A DNA stretch of 64,000 nt from Sceloporus undulatus (GCF_019175285.1 NC_056528.1:19837657-19901656), one strand, 5' to 3'; shown: positions 11,575 through 21,869, counted from the stretch's first letter. Notes: a model not told the origin generated them from the letters alone. Program-made: numbers and translations.

Positions 11575-11745
11575 GGTGCATTGACACAGTAGAAATAATG
11601 CAATTTGGCACCATTTTAAGTGCTGGAGTTCCATCCTATGGAATCCTGGGATTTGTAGTTTTGTGAGGCCTTTAGCCTTCTCTGCCAAAATGTGCTGTGT
11701 GTCACCAAACTACAAATCCCAGATTCTGCAGGATGGAGCAGGTTT
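11575..11745. mobile_element. palindromic MITE ('gcatctacactgtagaa' family)
   Basis: Left arm 'cacagtagaaataatgca' with 'ctgggatttgtagtttt', and a partial right arm 'aaactacaaatcccag'. The outer right end is lost. One of the most frequent DNA elements in the window. Confidence 0.75.
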
Positions 11746-11749
11746 GCAT

Positions 11750-12560
11750 CCAGATCTGCTACACTTTGCCTAAACTAACCTGGAACTGGAAGCCTCACAT
11801 CTCACCTAATCTTGGTTTCTTGACTCATTTGCTCTCCTTAGAAGCCTGGCTTGTAAACCAGGGTTTACCGATCTTGGTTTACCAATCTGGGCTTGTTTGG
11901 GAGCATCAAACCAGGAACCAGAGTTCAGATGACACAGTAAACTTTGGACTCCTGGTTTAATCTGGTCTTGTTAGTTGCAGTGCAAACAGGGTGCTTACAT
12001 CAGCACACAACTGACCGCAATAAAGACTTCTTCCAAGATCCATGTTCACTGTGGTGTGTGAATACAGTCTTTTGTTTGCCCGCTGTCACTACGCATCACA
12101 CTGTCAGCAATGCTCCCATGCTCACACGACACATACATTTCCTCCGACACAATGCTCGCTCTGTTCTTGGCTTATGTGGGTGGCTTTTGTGATTTCTTCA
12201 AATCCTCTTTCGCACCATGTAGGATTTGCATAGGAGCTCCTTTTAGAAACCCTTAAATATGCAAGGAGGGGAGAAAGAAATGGTGAAGGGGGAGGATCAA
12301 AAAAGTAAATCTCCATGTTCATGGATATGCCTTGATATAGGAGTTGAATAGATCATAAAACTTTTAAAAAGCATTATGAATCTTCTTTGCAAAAAAACAC
12401 AATAATCCTATATTTAACATGATATGAGAAGATTCAAACTTATATACAGCTACTGAAAATGCCTTGGGATGATATGTTTGTATCTGTAATGGCACAATCA
12501 TATAAAATACATAGGCTTTAATGCACCCCTCGCCCCTAATGTGGCAATGTTTTTGACTAC
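11750..12560. other. non-coding sequence, possible old repeat
   Basis: The part at 11860-11970 has repeated 'ggtttacc'-like words and may be an old DNA element. The rest shows no recognised feature. Confidence 0.35.
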
Positions 12561-12692
12561 AGAGCCAGCGTAACGTAGTGGTTTGAGCATTGGACTACGA
12601 CTCTGGAGATCCGGGTTCAAATCCCAGTTCAGCCCTGGGAGACCTTGGGCATGTCACATCCTCTCAGCCCCAGAGGATGGCAATGGTTCCTC
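12561..12692 (+). repeat. tRNA-derived SINE, 5' two thirds
   Basis: Clear head ('gtagtggtttgagcattgg'), B-box 'gggttcaaatcccag' and body. The tail is lost. Confidence 0.85.
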
Positions 12693-13461
12693 CACTCATC
12701 AAAGAAGTAATAGAAAGTAATGGGGAAATTTACAGGGCAGTTAGCTTTGGATCTCTGCAACAAGGAAAGGAAGAAATGGCATTCTAGAAGTAACTTTCCA
12801 AGTTTCAGCATAATCACAGTTGCTGGAAAACTAACTTCAGAACCGCTGGCAAGTTAAAAATATAGTTGTAGTCTCCTAAGGCACTATATTTTTGTCCTCT
12901 CTGTTTAAATTGGAGAAAGCAAGTCTAGGAAGTCAAAGCAACTCAGGACCAATATATATGGCAGAGGGCTACTAACAGTACATTGCTAGCCAACTCCACC
13001 GCAGCCAGTCTTGCATGAACATTGGACAGCAAGCAAAATCCTAGAAACCACATCCGTGCAAGGACTTTCCAGCTGGAGCTTGCTTCAGCAAAACCCTATA
13101 ATTTTTCTTTTTACATTCAATAAGTAGAGGGTTTCCATTCAAAAATGCTGCCACCCTTTCCCCTTGCCCAGTGTTAACCAAGTCTGAGCTCTCCCCACCC
13201 ACTGGCATCAGTAGTCCGCAATGCCCCCAAGCGGTCATTAATCTTCATTTTCCATTCTATATTCTTTTCTTCTCCAGAGGATCCAACATTCCAGAGATTT
13301 GACACGCTGTCCTTCTGTGTGTTTTGACAGCTGGAGTGTGGTTTCTGGGCCACAGGAAAAAGGCAGCGGAGATACTAGGAGGACAAAAAGACGGTAACAA
13401 ACCAAGATGGGATCCGCTGCATCGGGCTTCTACTTGAGAAAAGATGAGAATGAAGATTTGC
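12693..13461. other. unique non-coding sequence
   Basis: No repeat or exon recognised. Confidence 0.4.
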
Positions 13462-13590
13462 TCACTGGGTGACCTTAGACAAGTCACACTCTCTCAGCCT
13501 CAGAGGATGGCCATGGCAAACCCCCTCTGAAATCTTGTCAAGAAAAACCCACAAATCACAATATGTCCGAAATGACTTGAAGGCACACAA
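13462..13590 (+). repeat. tRNA-derived SINE, 3' part
   Basis: Body 'tcactgggtgaccttag' to 'gaaatgacttgaaggcacac'. Confidence 0.85.
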
Positions 13591-13741
13591 GGGAACCACT
13601 GCCGGAGGTGTCACTTTGCCATCTAAACTCTCCAGGTGTTAATGGACTACACATCCCATTCGTCTAGAAGTGGCGAGGGATCATGGGAGTTGCAGTCCAA
13701 CCACTCCAGCAAGGCTGCATGGTTCACCCCTCATTGGGACC

Positions 13742-13955
13742 CTAGTATCCATGGCCTAAATAACCTAAAGGTGCCAGATTCTGGTTGGTCTTGGAAGCTA
13801 AGCAGGGTCAGCCCTGGTTAGGACATAGATGGGAGACTGCCAATGAATGCCAGGTGTGGCAGGCTTTGTATTTCAGAGGACAGCAATGGCAAACCACCTC
13901 TGAGTAGTCCTGGTCTAAGAAAACCCTATGAAATCCATGGGTCACCATAAGTCAT
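13742..13955 (+). repeat. 5S rRNA-derived SINE
   Basis: The first part (about 13775-13870) matches the 3' two thirds of vertebrate 5S rRNA: 'ggaagctaagcagggtcag', then 'cctggttagga' and 'gatgggagactgcc'. This covers the internal promoter. The following 'ggcaatggcaaaccacctctg' and 'ccatgggtcaccataagtc' match the body and tail of the local tRNA SINE. It is therefore a retroposon rather than a 5S gene. Confidence 0.85.
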
Positions 13956-13974
13956 TATAAAAGATTAGGCTGCC

Positions 13975-13997
13975 AAGTATCATCATCATCATCACCA
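13975..13997. repeat. CAT microsatellite
   Basis: A short run of CAT/ATC units just after the 5S SINE, possibly grown from its tail. Confidence 0.8.
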
Positions 13998-14584
13998 TCA
14001 TTTTCAATAGCATCATTCATGTACACGGCATTTTACAAGTGGAGAATGAAACATTGCCAAGTATTCCAACTATATCAAATGCTAAAATATGATATTAAAA
14101 TACAATGAACCCCCCCAAGACAATGCAGAATAAAACAAAACAGCCAGTACACAAAATATACTAAATATATAATGATATGTCTATAACTATATAGTATATA
14201 TTACTATCAAAAATGTCCCTTACTTGATGGACTAGTCCTTTGTGTGAGGTCTGGAAAGCTTGGTTCGTATCGGACTGACAGGTGCCTCTTATTAAAAGAA
14301 ATGCCCTTTATTTCAGGGCCAGAAAGCTTGCCTTTTATAAGGCTGGCAGGTGTCTCTCATTAGTAGGAATTTTCTCTGCTGGAAGCTGGCAAACATTTCT
14401 TTTTATATAGACTAAATGGGAAAGGCCCAGAAATCCTGCATTTTGGGGGTGTGGGCCCTTCCTAAAGACAGGAATGTGTGCGCCATATGATTTACAAACA
14501 TGGGCAATATGCAAACTTTACAGAGAAGCCCAACTGCAACTGATACATTCATTTGGTATTTGGGTAGAACACAAACTTGCTACT

Positions 14585-14735
14585 AGAATCCCAGCTTGGC
14601 CATGGAAACCCTTTGGGTGAACTTGGGCAAGTCACACTTTCTCAGCCTCAGGGGAAGGCAGTGGCAAACCCCATGAAGAAACATGCCAAGAAAACCCCAT
14701 GATCGGCTTTGGGTCGGGGGCTCCAAAGTCAGCCT
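14585..14735 (+). repeat. tRNA-derived SINE, 3' part
   Basis: Body from 'cccagcttggccatgg' to the 'aagaaaaccccatgatcgg' stretch; the tail is diverged. Confidence 0.8.
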
Positions 14736-15192
14736 GCATCCAACCCAATCAGAAATTTCAGTTAAAAAACATTAGGGAAAAAAAAAACCTCAACATCTTT
14801 CTAGGACACACACAAATGCACCAAATCGGAGGTGGCAGATGCTTCCATGTACCCCATAGCAAAGCCAGGTCTGTGGCAGACAAGGTCTGAGCAGAGAAAG
14901 ATGCCAGCTTTGAACCAGGCATCGCTCTGCCAGGAAAATGCTCTAGCCAAGCGTGACAAGAGTGCCCAAACTTCAGTCTGGGAAGGAAGGACGCAGTGGA
15001 TGGAAAGGCCATCGTTTTTTACCTGCTTGGCATTCAGGAGCTGAGGCTGAAGGTGGGGAGGACAGAAGCCTTCACATCTCTATATCCTCTGCCTACTAGT
15101 CGTACTGCCAGGAGGAGAGGTCCTTTTAAAATACACACAAAAGGTTGGGTCCGTCTCCATTGAATGAACTGACCGAGGCAGCAGATTTGAGT

Positions 15193-15334
15193 TCATAGAA
15201 TCATAGAACTGGAAGAGACCCAAAAGGCAATCCAGTCCAACCTCCTTCTGCCATGCAGGAAGACACAATTGAAGCAGATGGCTATCCAGCCTCTGTTTAA
15301 ATACCTCCAGAGAAGGAGACAGTGCTGTTATAGT
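15193..15334 (-). repeat. CR1 tail
   Basis: Terminal 'tcatagaatcatagaactgg' followed by 140 bases of inverted CR1 3' UTR. Confidence 0.9.
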
Positions 15335-15680
15335 TGCATGCATTCAAGTCATTTCTGACTTGTGGTGACCCTAAGGCCGATGGCGTTTTGCACATTTAAG
15401 TTTTAGTGTGGTGTCACAATTTGAGTGTTGGATTGTGACTCTAGGGAACCAGGGTTCGAATCCTGCACTCGTTCCAGTGCACCATATAATTTATGGACCA
15501 CATGCAGACATTACAGAGAAGCCCATAGAGAGGCTAAACTGAAACCAATACTTTCATTTGATATTTAGGTAGAACACATACTAGAATCCTGGCCTAGAAA
15601 CCGACTGAGGGAACCTTGGGCAAGTCACACTCTCTCAGCCTCAAAGGATGGCCATGGCAAACCTTCTCAGAAGAAAACCA
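15335..15680. repeat. SINE fragments in both orientations
   Basis: An inverted tail (15335-15390), then a plus-strand head (15402-15470, 'gggttcgaatcctgc') and a plus-strand body (15580-15680, 'gggcaagtcacactctctc'). The pieces are separated by unrelated sequence, so more than one insertion is involved. Confidence 0.7.
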
Positions 15681-15784
15681 TCAATTAAAACAACCTAGTT
15701 AAAACAGTAATAAAATTGAGGTTAAAAACATATAAATGCTAAACAACAAAACACGAGGAACGGAGAGAGAGAGGCAGGGTGGGG

Positions 15785-16057
15785 ACTGTTTTTTATATAT
15801 ATTATAACATTATTATATTTTATATCAAAATTATTATATCAAGTTATTTAATGCTTTTTTAAAATATATAATATACATATATAATATGTATATAAAATGA
15901 TAAAATGATTGTATGTACAGTGCTGTGTAAATTTGCAGCACTTTATAAATAAAGGTTAATAATAATAATAATATATATCATTTTATATTATATATATACA
16001 GTATATTAAAAATCAGTTTGGAGGAGTGAAGCTTTCAGCAAACTTTGAGGATGTTCC

Positions 16058-16090
<33 letters not shown>
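15785..16090. repeat. A/T-rich and ATT repeats
   Basis: Low-complexity TATA/ATAAT sequence with a LINE-like 3' end ('gtgctgtgtaaatttgcag' and 'aataaaggttaataat') and an ATT run at 16058-16090. Confidence 0.75.
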
Positions 16091-16092
<2 letters not shown>

Positions 16093-16228
16093 TTTCTTAT
16101 ACCAGCCTTTCTTCCAATATAGATAAAACCTTTGACTCAGGTGATGGGTTTCTATGGGGCAGAAGTGGAAAAGGTCACTGCTTTAGTCTGTGCCTCAGGC
16201 GGCACAATAGCTGGGGTCAGCACTGGTG

Positions 16229-16230
16229 GA

Positions 16231-16277
<47 letters not shown>

Positions 16278-16345
16278 TTATTTATTGGTATAGCGCTCTA
16301 AGTTTGTGTGGCGCTTTACAGACACCATCCATTCCAAACATGTAA
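16229..16345 (-). repeat. ATT microsatellite plus LINE 3' end
   Basis: About 15 ATT units followed by 'atttattggtatagcgctc' and 'gcgctttacagacacc'. This is the inverted 3' terminus of a LINE with a TAA-repeat tail. Confidence 0.65.
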
Positions 16346-16518
16346 ATCCTGCGTACAATCTAAGGAATAACCAAATATAAAAGGATGCAACAACTGTAAC
16401 AAATGAGGCAGGGCAAAGACATTGCTATAAAAGCAACTGATACATGTCATCAAATTTAAAATATACAATGTATATAATATTCTGGGGAAGAAAGAGGTCC
16501 AAAGGTATAGGGACAAAC

Positions 16519-17095
16519 CCAGTTTACTGACCAACTGACCAAACCTGGAGCCCATTTGCAAGCCAGGACACCTGCAGGAATGTCTGCAAGGAAGGCTGAG
16601 AGTTGCAATAAAAATAAAACAGAGTAATAAAATAAAACAAAGGGGGGGGGGTGTCCCCCCAATTTTTATGGGAACTAGAATTCTCTCTTTTAAATCCAGT
16701 GCCCCCCATAGGAACAGATCCCCCCCTTTGCCAAGTTACTAGACGATTGCCCAAACCTCAAGCCCATTTGCAAGGGAGGGATGAGAGTTGCAATACAAAT
16801 AAAATAATAAAATAAGAGGGGGGGTTTCCCCCATTTTTTATAGGAACTAGAGCTCCCTCTTTTTTTCTCCAGTGCCCCCCATAGGATCAGACCCCCCCTT
16901 GCCAAGTTACTAGCCAACTGCCCAAAACCTGGAGCCCATTTGCAAGGAATGTCTGCAAAAAGGGCTGAGAGTTGCAATAAAAATAAAAAATTAAATTAAA
17001 TTAAATTGGGGGGGGTGTCCCCCAGTTTTTATGGAAACTAGATCTCCCCCTTTTAAATCCAGTGCTCCTCATAGGATGAGAATTATCCCCCTCTT
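16519..17095. repeat. tandem repeat, units of about 170-215 bp, with G-runs
   Basis: About three diverged units share 'ccaaacctggagcccatttg', 'gagttgcaata', a G-run of 7-10 followed by a C-run, 'tttttatgg(g)aactag', and 'aatccagtgc'. Unit anchors are near 16519, 16732, 16902 and 17093. Each unit can form a G/C hairpin. The array ends about 25 bases from the candidate GPSM1 splice donor. Confidence 0.8.
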
Positions 17096-17121
17096 GCCAA
17101 AGGATTTTCCTCTTCCCATAC

Positions 17122-17180
17122 CTGGAATGCAACCTTTTGCAAGCTGAAGAGTCCGAAGGATGCTCTGCCAAGGAAGCCAT
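17122..17180 (-). CDS. GPSM1: candidate first coding exon, possibly GPSM1
   Basis: On the minus strand an ATG in very strong context (gccATGG, at 17180-17178) opens 19 codons, beginning MASLAEHPSDSSACKRLHS. A splice donor follows (ag|gtatgg, intron starting at 17121), leaving phase 2. Upstream on the same strand are a TATA box, a GC box and a CRE-like site. From memory, human GPSM1 starts with a short exon ending in '..RRLYS' before the conserved RMEASCLELALEGERL of the first TPR. The local '..KRLHS' plus a split Arg codon would fit. GPSM1 lies head-to-head with CCDC187 in human. GPSM1 is a TPR/GoLoco regulator of G-alpha-i in spindle orientation. The identification rests on position and a few residues. 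No downstream exon was found in the window. Confidence 0.45.
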
Positions 17181-17269
17181 GGCTGTCTCCAACCAGGAGC
17201 AGCTCCTCTTCTAGCGATCTGGGGGCATCTGGATGGGCAGAGCAAAGAAAACTCTGGGGGAGGAGCCTC

Positions 17270-17334
17270 CGTGACATCACTACACCAGTCCCGCCCCCTC
17301 TCCTCTTTTTCCTCCCCCCCCCCCCTTTATATAG
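17270..17334 (-). promoter_or_regulatory. TATA/GC-box/CRE-like promoter (minus strand)
   Basis: Reading on the minus strand: 'tatataaag' (17325-17333) lies in front of a long G-run, then comes 'gggggcggga' (17290-17299), then 'gtgatgtcac' (17271-17280), a near-palindromic CRE/ATF-type site. A start about 30 bases after the TATA box (near 17300) would give a 5' UTR of about 120 bases before the ATG at 17180. Inferred from motifs only. Confidence 0.5.
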
Positions 17335-17345
17335 CAGAAGAGGCT

Positions 17346-17503
17346 CTATAGCAGTGGTTTCCAAACTTTGCTCTTTCAGGTGTTTTGTTGGACTTCAACT
17401 CCCAGAAGCCCTGGGTATTTGGGCCATGAGCCAGGAATTCTGGGAGTTGGAGTCCAAAACACCTGGAGGGCCAAAGGTTGGCTACCACTGCTATATAGGA
17501 TCA
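17346..17503. mobile_element. hAT-like MITE with 8-bp target duplication
   Basis: Inverted ends 'cagtggtttccaaactttg' and 'ccaaaggttggctaccactg', with 'ggacttcaactcccagaag' and its inverse inside. The flanks 'ctctatag' and 'ctatatag' form an 8-bp duplication with one mismatch, typical of hAT. It sits about 12 bases upstream of the minus-strand TATA box. Confidence 0.8.
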
Positions 17504-17519
17504 GCCAGAAATCTTTGCA

Positions 17520-17592
17520 TGGATATTTGAGGGGCATCACTAGCGGGGTGCGGACTGCACCAGGTGGCATCTTAAACAGGGTGACGCCACTT
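17520..17592. repeat. short DNA element ('ggcgtcactag' family)
   Basis: 'ggcatcactagcggggtgc' and 'gggtgacgccact' are inverted ends. Related ends are at 20056-20120 and 29472-29505. Confidence 0.5.
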
Positions 17593-17800
17593 ATTATTAT
17601 TAAGCTTTATATATAAAGTGCTGTAAATTTACACACAGCGCTGTACATACAATCAATTAAAACTGATCAAATAAACCTGCTGCTTGCATACATTCTACGA
17701 AAATAATTAAAGGTGATAAACACAGATAAGCTTTATTGATTGGTTTATTTAACTTCTATGCTACCTCTCTTCCAAAAAAGGGACCCAAGGCAAATACATC
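17593..17800. repeat. LINE 3' end pieces
   Basis: 'aagctttatatataaagtg' and 'cagcgctgtacatac' resemble the inverted LINE 3' end with an ATT tail. Confidence 0.4.
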
Positions 17801-17804
17801 TAAG

Positions 17805-17960
17805 GAAGTAGACTTTAGTCTTGGAAAGCTCATACTGCCAACTTCTGTCTTTCAGTGAGACTCAAAAGTACTACAAAATCTCTCTAGCACCAGAGATACC
17901 TTTCCTGGGCCAAGCAAAAGACCAATTATATGCCTTGCAAGCTTAGGAAGCCCCACTGGC
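17805..17960. repeat. fragments of two fold-back families
   Basis: Half of the 'tagtctcaaaggtgc' element (17805-17890) abuts part of the 'ccaaccaaaatgcac' element (17895-17960, 'cctgggccaagcaaaag'). Confidence 0.55.
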
Positions 17961-17979
17961 TGCTTCCTCAGGTGCAGGG

Positions 17980-18345
17980 GTTAACACAGAGTCGGAAGGG
18001 ACCCCAAGGGTCATCCAAAGCAACCCCAGATGGCCATCCAGCCTCTGTTTAAAAACCTCCAAAGAAGGAGACTACACCATACTCCAAGGCAGCATATCCC
18101 ACTGGGAAACATCTCGTACCATTAGGAAGTTCTTCCTAATGTTTAGGTGGAATCTCTTTTCCTGGACACATTCCAGCTTCTCAACATCCTTCTTGAATTG
18201 CAGTGCCCAGAACTGGGCACAGTATTCCAGGTGAGGCCTAACCAAAGCAGAATGCAATGGTACTACCACTTCCCTTGATCTAGACACTACACTTCTCTTG
18301 ATGCAACCAAGAATCACACTGGCTTTCTTGGCTGCCGGGTGATGC
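17980..18345 (-). repeat. CR1 3' region with internal deletion
   Basis: An inverted CR1 tail ('gtcggaagggaccccaagg') passes into ORF2-end sequence ('ttcttgaattgcagtgccc'). The 3' UTR section between them is shortened near 18165. Confidence 0.85.
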
Positions 18346-18449
18346 GGAGTCAACGGTGTGATGCAGCAGCTTAAAAAACCAATGCCATTGCTGGAAAATA
18401 ACATTTTAGTTTCCAGATCAAGGGAAATCATAGTACCACTCTGTTCTAC

Positions 18450-18655
18450 TTTGGGGAGAATAGTGACGCAATGGTTAAATGCCAGTCCTGCAGCTACAGG
18501 GTTGTGAGTTCGATCCCAGGCAGGGCTCCATGGTCCACTCAGCTTTCCATCCTTTCATAGGTTGGTAAAATGAGTCCCCAGCTTGCCGTAAACTGCTTAG
18601 GGAGTGCTGAAAAGCGGTACAGTAATGGACTTGCTTTTGCTATTGCTTTGGTTAG
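18450..18655 (+). repeat. second tRNA-derived SINE family
   Basis: A different tRNA-like head ('gacgcaatggttaaatgcc') with B-box 'ggttgtgagttcgatccca', then 'aaaatgagtccccagcttg' and 'ccgtaaactgcttaggg'. It ends in a TTTTGCT-like tail. This resembles an Anolis-type SINE. Confidence 0.8.
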
Positions 18656-18800
18656 GCCTCACCTGGATTACTGTGTCCAGTTCTGGGTGCCACAGTTCAA
18701 TAATGATGATGATAATAATAATAATAATAATAATAATATGAAAGGATGTTGATAAGCTGGATCTCAAACCACTCAAACCATTACACCGCACTGGTTCTTC
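18656..18800 (+). repeat. CR1 piece split by AAT microsatellite, then SINE head
   Basis: CR1 ORF2-end sequence ('ggcctcacctggattactg' to 'ccacagttcaata') is interrupted by an AAT run (18702-18738) and resumes as 'aaaggatgttgataagctgg'. An inverted SINE head ('caaaccattacaccgcactgg') follows. Confidence 0.7.
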
Positions 18801-19220
18801 AAAGCGGAACAGGGCAAGCTCTTCCTTCCTTTGGCCAGGGCACAATATTCCAGAACTGAATTCAGGAATTGCAGATTTTATATCCTAAATGGGGCCGTAG
18901 GGAAGCTTTCTGATTCTATGTGCTGCGGAAGTGACCATGTGTCTCATAAGGGACTTTGCTATGCCTATGTGGGATGTTTTGCAAGCAGTACATCTTCTTG
19001 TATTATTTTGTGGAGTAATGGACGGCTGTTTGGTTTGCAGCCTGGGGTCTTGGTGGGTCTTGAGTTGCATGCATTTGCCAGTTGGGTTATTTGCATGTAT
19101 TCCATCTGCATCCTTCATCTCAGACGGCTGCCTTCATCATTCTGGCATATGGTTTCCTCCTCCCTTTTATTTCCTTGAGCAGCATCTTCAGTCTGACAAA
19201 GGGGTCAAAATAAGGAAATG

Positions 19221-19268
<48 letters not shown>

Positions 19269-19705
19269 GTGCATCCTGTCCTTCTCTCAAAACTCAATTT
19301 TACTATAGTCTGTTACCATAGAAACAACATCTCTCGGTTTGTCTGTGCCATGCGCTACCGCAGCAACTGGCTTCCAGAGCTTTAAAATTCTGTCCAGGCA
19401 CATCAGCTTCCCTCAGCCAGAATGGCCTCTTGGACTCTAATGCCCATTGTCCCCAGGCAAGCAAAGGGAAGCTGGCTTCCTGTACTAAGAGATTTAGGAT
19501 GGATGGGATAAAACCATACTGTTCATACATATCTTTAAAAGCTGAACTAGCACAGGGAATTTTTTTGCTCCCTCCCCAGGTGTAAATCTTATTCTGATGA
19601 AGTTTTCAAGGGTGCATTCCAGCATTGGAAGGGCCCAAAAATGAAAACGGTTGGGGACAAGCATACTTTCAGAGGTTGGTTTCAACATCTTATTGCCACT
19701 ATTGC
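18801..19705. other. unique sequence with CT microsatellite
   Basis: A CT run of about 20 units lies at 19221-19262. No exon or repeat was recognised elsewhere. Confidence 0.5.
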
Positions 19706-19902
19706 AGGGTGCATCTACACAGTAGAAATGATACAGTTTGACACCGCTTTAAATGATGTAGCTTTATCTTGTGGATGAATTTTAGGATTTGTAGTTTTGC
19801 AAAGTCTTTTGCTTTCTCTGCCAAAGAGTGCTGGTGGCTCGCTAAACTACAAATCCTAGTATCCTGTAGGAAGGAGCCATGGCAGTTAAAGTGCCATAGC
19901 AA
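19706..19902. mobile_element. palindromic MITE ('gcatctacactgtagaa' family)
   Basis: Left end 'gggtgcatctacacagtag', central inverted 'aggatttgtagtttt' and 'aaactacaaatcct', right arm 'agccatggcagttaaagtg'. Confidence 0.8.
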
Positions 19903-19997
19903 ACAAAGGGACTTGATGTCCCACATTTTTTCTCATACGCGGGGTGGGGGGAATGGAACAGATCCAGAACCAATCCCTTGCATATACAAAGGGTCCA

Positions 19998-20120
19998 CTG
20001 TGTGTGTATATATGTGTGTGTTTGTGTGTCTGTGTCTGTGGCATGGGAAGAGGTCAATGGAGCAGTGACACCATGAGTTACCGCACTGGGTGACGCCAAC
20101 CCTAGTGACGCCACTGACTC
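19998..20120. repeat. TG repeat and hAT-like element end
   Basis: A TG-rich run (19998-20040) precedes 'cagtgacaccatgagttacc' and 'ccctagtgacgccactg', the terminal parts of the 'ggcgtcactag' family. Confidence 0.55.
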
Positions 20121-20505
20121 TGATGTTGCTTGGCCACATGTGTCCCAGGTTTTCTCTGCAAAATGTTGGAAGTGTGTATTCTAACACACACACACAAAAT
20201 CAATCTGATGTTTGTTAGCTGCCTGGCTGTATATGCAGAGCCCAAAGGCATTTGCCCCACTGGGCAACATGTGTTGCAAACAGATGTTTTGTTAACATAG
20301 AGGAATTAATTTCTCCCTTTGGGAAAAGCAGTTGCTTCTGAGTCCAGCTTCTCTTCAGAGGCAATCCATGCCAGTAACCTTTCGTTCATGCATGGGAGCG
20401 TGCCATCTGCTGGCCAGTTGCTCCTGTCTCTTTTCCTCCTATGGTTCCCCCCTTGTTCTAGGCATGCGATCATCCAAATAACACAGCAAGAAGTTCTATA
20501 ATTCT

Positions 20506-20724
20506 GAACCAGACACTGCAGAAATGATGCAGACAGACAGTGTTTTAATTGCTATGGTTCCATGCTATGGAAGTCTAGGATTCTCAGTTTTGTGAGATTT
20601 TTAGCTTCCCTGTCAGAGATCTGGTGCCCCACCAAACTACAAATCCCTGAAATCCATAGCACTGAGCCATGGCAGTTAAAACAGTGCCAAACTGCATTAT
20701 TTGTGCAATGCAGGTGCAGTCTAA
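20506..20724. mobile_element. palindromic MITE ('gcatctacactgtagaa' family)
   Basis: Both arms are present ('actgcagaaatgatgcag' and 'gccaaactgcattatttg'), diverged. Confidence 0.75.
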
Positions 20725-20726
20725 GA

Positions 20727-20967
20727 GTTGTTGTTTGTGTGCCCTCAAGTCATTTCTGATTTACGGAGACCCGCATAAGGCATTCTCTTATCGTTGGGTT
20801 TTCTTGGCAAGTTTCTTCAGAGGGGGTTTGCCATTGTCATCCTTTGAGGCTGAGAGTGTGTGACTTGTCCAAGATCACCCAGTGGGTTTCTATGCCCGAG
20901 TTGGGATTCGAACCCTGATCTCAGTGTCCTAGTCCAACACTCAAACCACTATGCCACGCTGGCTCTC
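20727..20967 (-). repeat. tRNA-derived SINE, full length
   Basis: Inverted tail, body, B-box ('gggattcgaaccctg') and head ending 'gccacgctggctctc'. It is directly followed by a plus-strand copy. Confidence 0.9.
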
Positions 20968-20973
20968 TGCAGC

Positions 20974-21163
20974 CTAAGAGTCAAGGGTTCAAATTCCCAC
21001 TCAGCCATGGAAACCCCCTGGGTGACCTTAAGCAAGTCACACTCTCTCAGCCTGAAAGGTAAAGTCAACCCCTTCTGAACAAATCGTGCCAAGAAAATCC
21101 CACGATAGTTCACCTTATGCTTGCCCTATGTTGAAATCAACCTGAAGGCACACAACAACAACC
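20974..21163 (+). repeat. tRNA-derived SINE
   Basis: B-box 'gggttcaaattcccac', body and CAA tail. Together with the preceding minus copy it forms an inverted SINE pair. Confidence 0.85.
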
Positions 21164-21164
21164 A

Positions 21165-21639
21165 TCACAAGATCCTTTTCACATGTACTATTCTCAAGCC
21201 GTGTGTCACCCATCCTGTATTAATGAATTTTTTGCATTTGTCACTTTTGTGGTTTTGGTTTGTTTTCCTTATATGTTCCAACTTCTAAAAATGGCCACAG
21301 AAGCAGCTTACAGGACCCGGGCTACATCTGGGACGAACCCAGGTGGCAATTCAATGGCAATTTCTGTGTGGTAGGATCCAGCTCCCTCCTGAATTAGCAC
21401 TGGATTCAGGAAAGGTAAGCCAGGATTTCAACCGAATGCGATAGGATCCCTAGTGACCCCAGGAGTGTCATGGGTAGAAAACTGGACCCTGGATCTATTG
21501 CGATTGCTCACCTATGCGGTGAACTCACCCACACTTGAAAATCCATTGACCATATTTCCCTTAATATCTTCCTTATCTTATAGTAGATTCTAGTTTAAAA
21601 TAATGCTCTTGCTTCTCTGTAACCAAGCAGAACTCCTGC
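21165..21639. other. non-coding sequence
   Basis: The stretch 21310-21560 may be an old DNA element, but no ends were recognised. No exon seen. Confidence 0.35.
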
Positions 21640-21869
21640 ACCCAAATCAATGGCAGCGAAGTTGGGCAGGGCAGCTGAGAGAGTGTGTTTTGCTTGTGAG
21701 TTTCTAGCCGCCTCTCTGCTGGGTGCTTGTCCTAAACAAGGGTGTGTTTCCTTCCCGCCTCACTTTCCGCCTCTCTCTCTGCCTTGGCTAGAATAGCTTG
21801 CTAATCAAGGTTGGCAGACAGTTGCCGAAGAAATCCCCTGGTGAGATCCAGTTTGCTGCAGGGAAACAG
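21640..21869 (+). promoter_or_regulatory. candidate CCDC187 promoter and 5' non-coding exon
   Basis: A non-repetitive block with E2F-like words ('ttcccgcc', 'tttccgcc') ends in a good splice donor (gggaaacag|gtaatg, intron from 21870). The first coding exon at 24668 has an acceptor only four bases before its ATG, so a 5' non-coding exon must lie upstream. This is the best candidate I can see, but it is only a motif-level guess. Confidence 0.22.

Noticed and set aside
13770-13870. Possible 5S rRNA gene
   Set aside because: The 5' third of 5S is not preserved and the sequence continues into SINE body, so it is a retroposon.
17083-17364. Longer minus-strand 93-codon frame over the same promoter
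   Set aside because: It runs through the TATA box and GC box as coding sequence. The shorter frame with a gccATGG start and splice donor is the better explanation.
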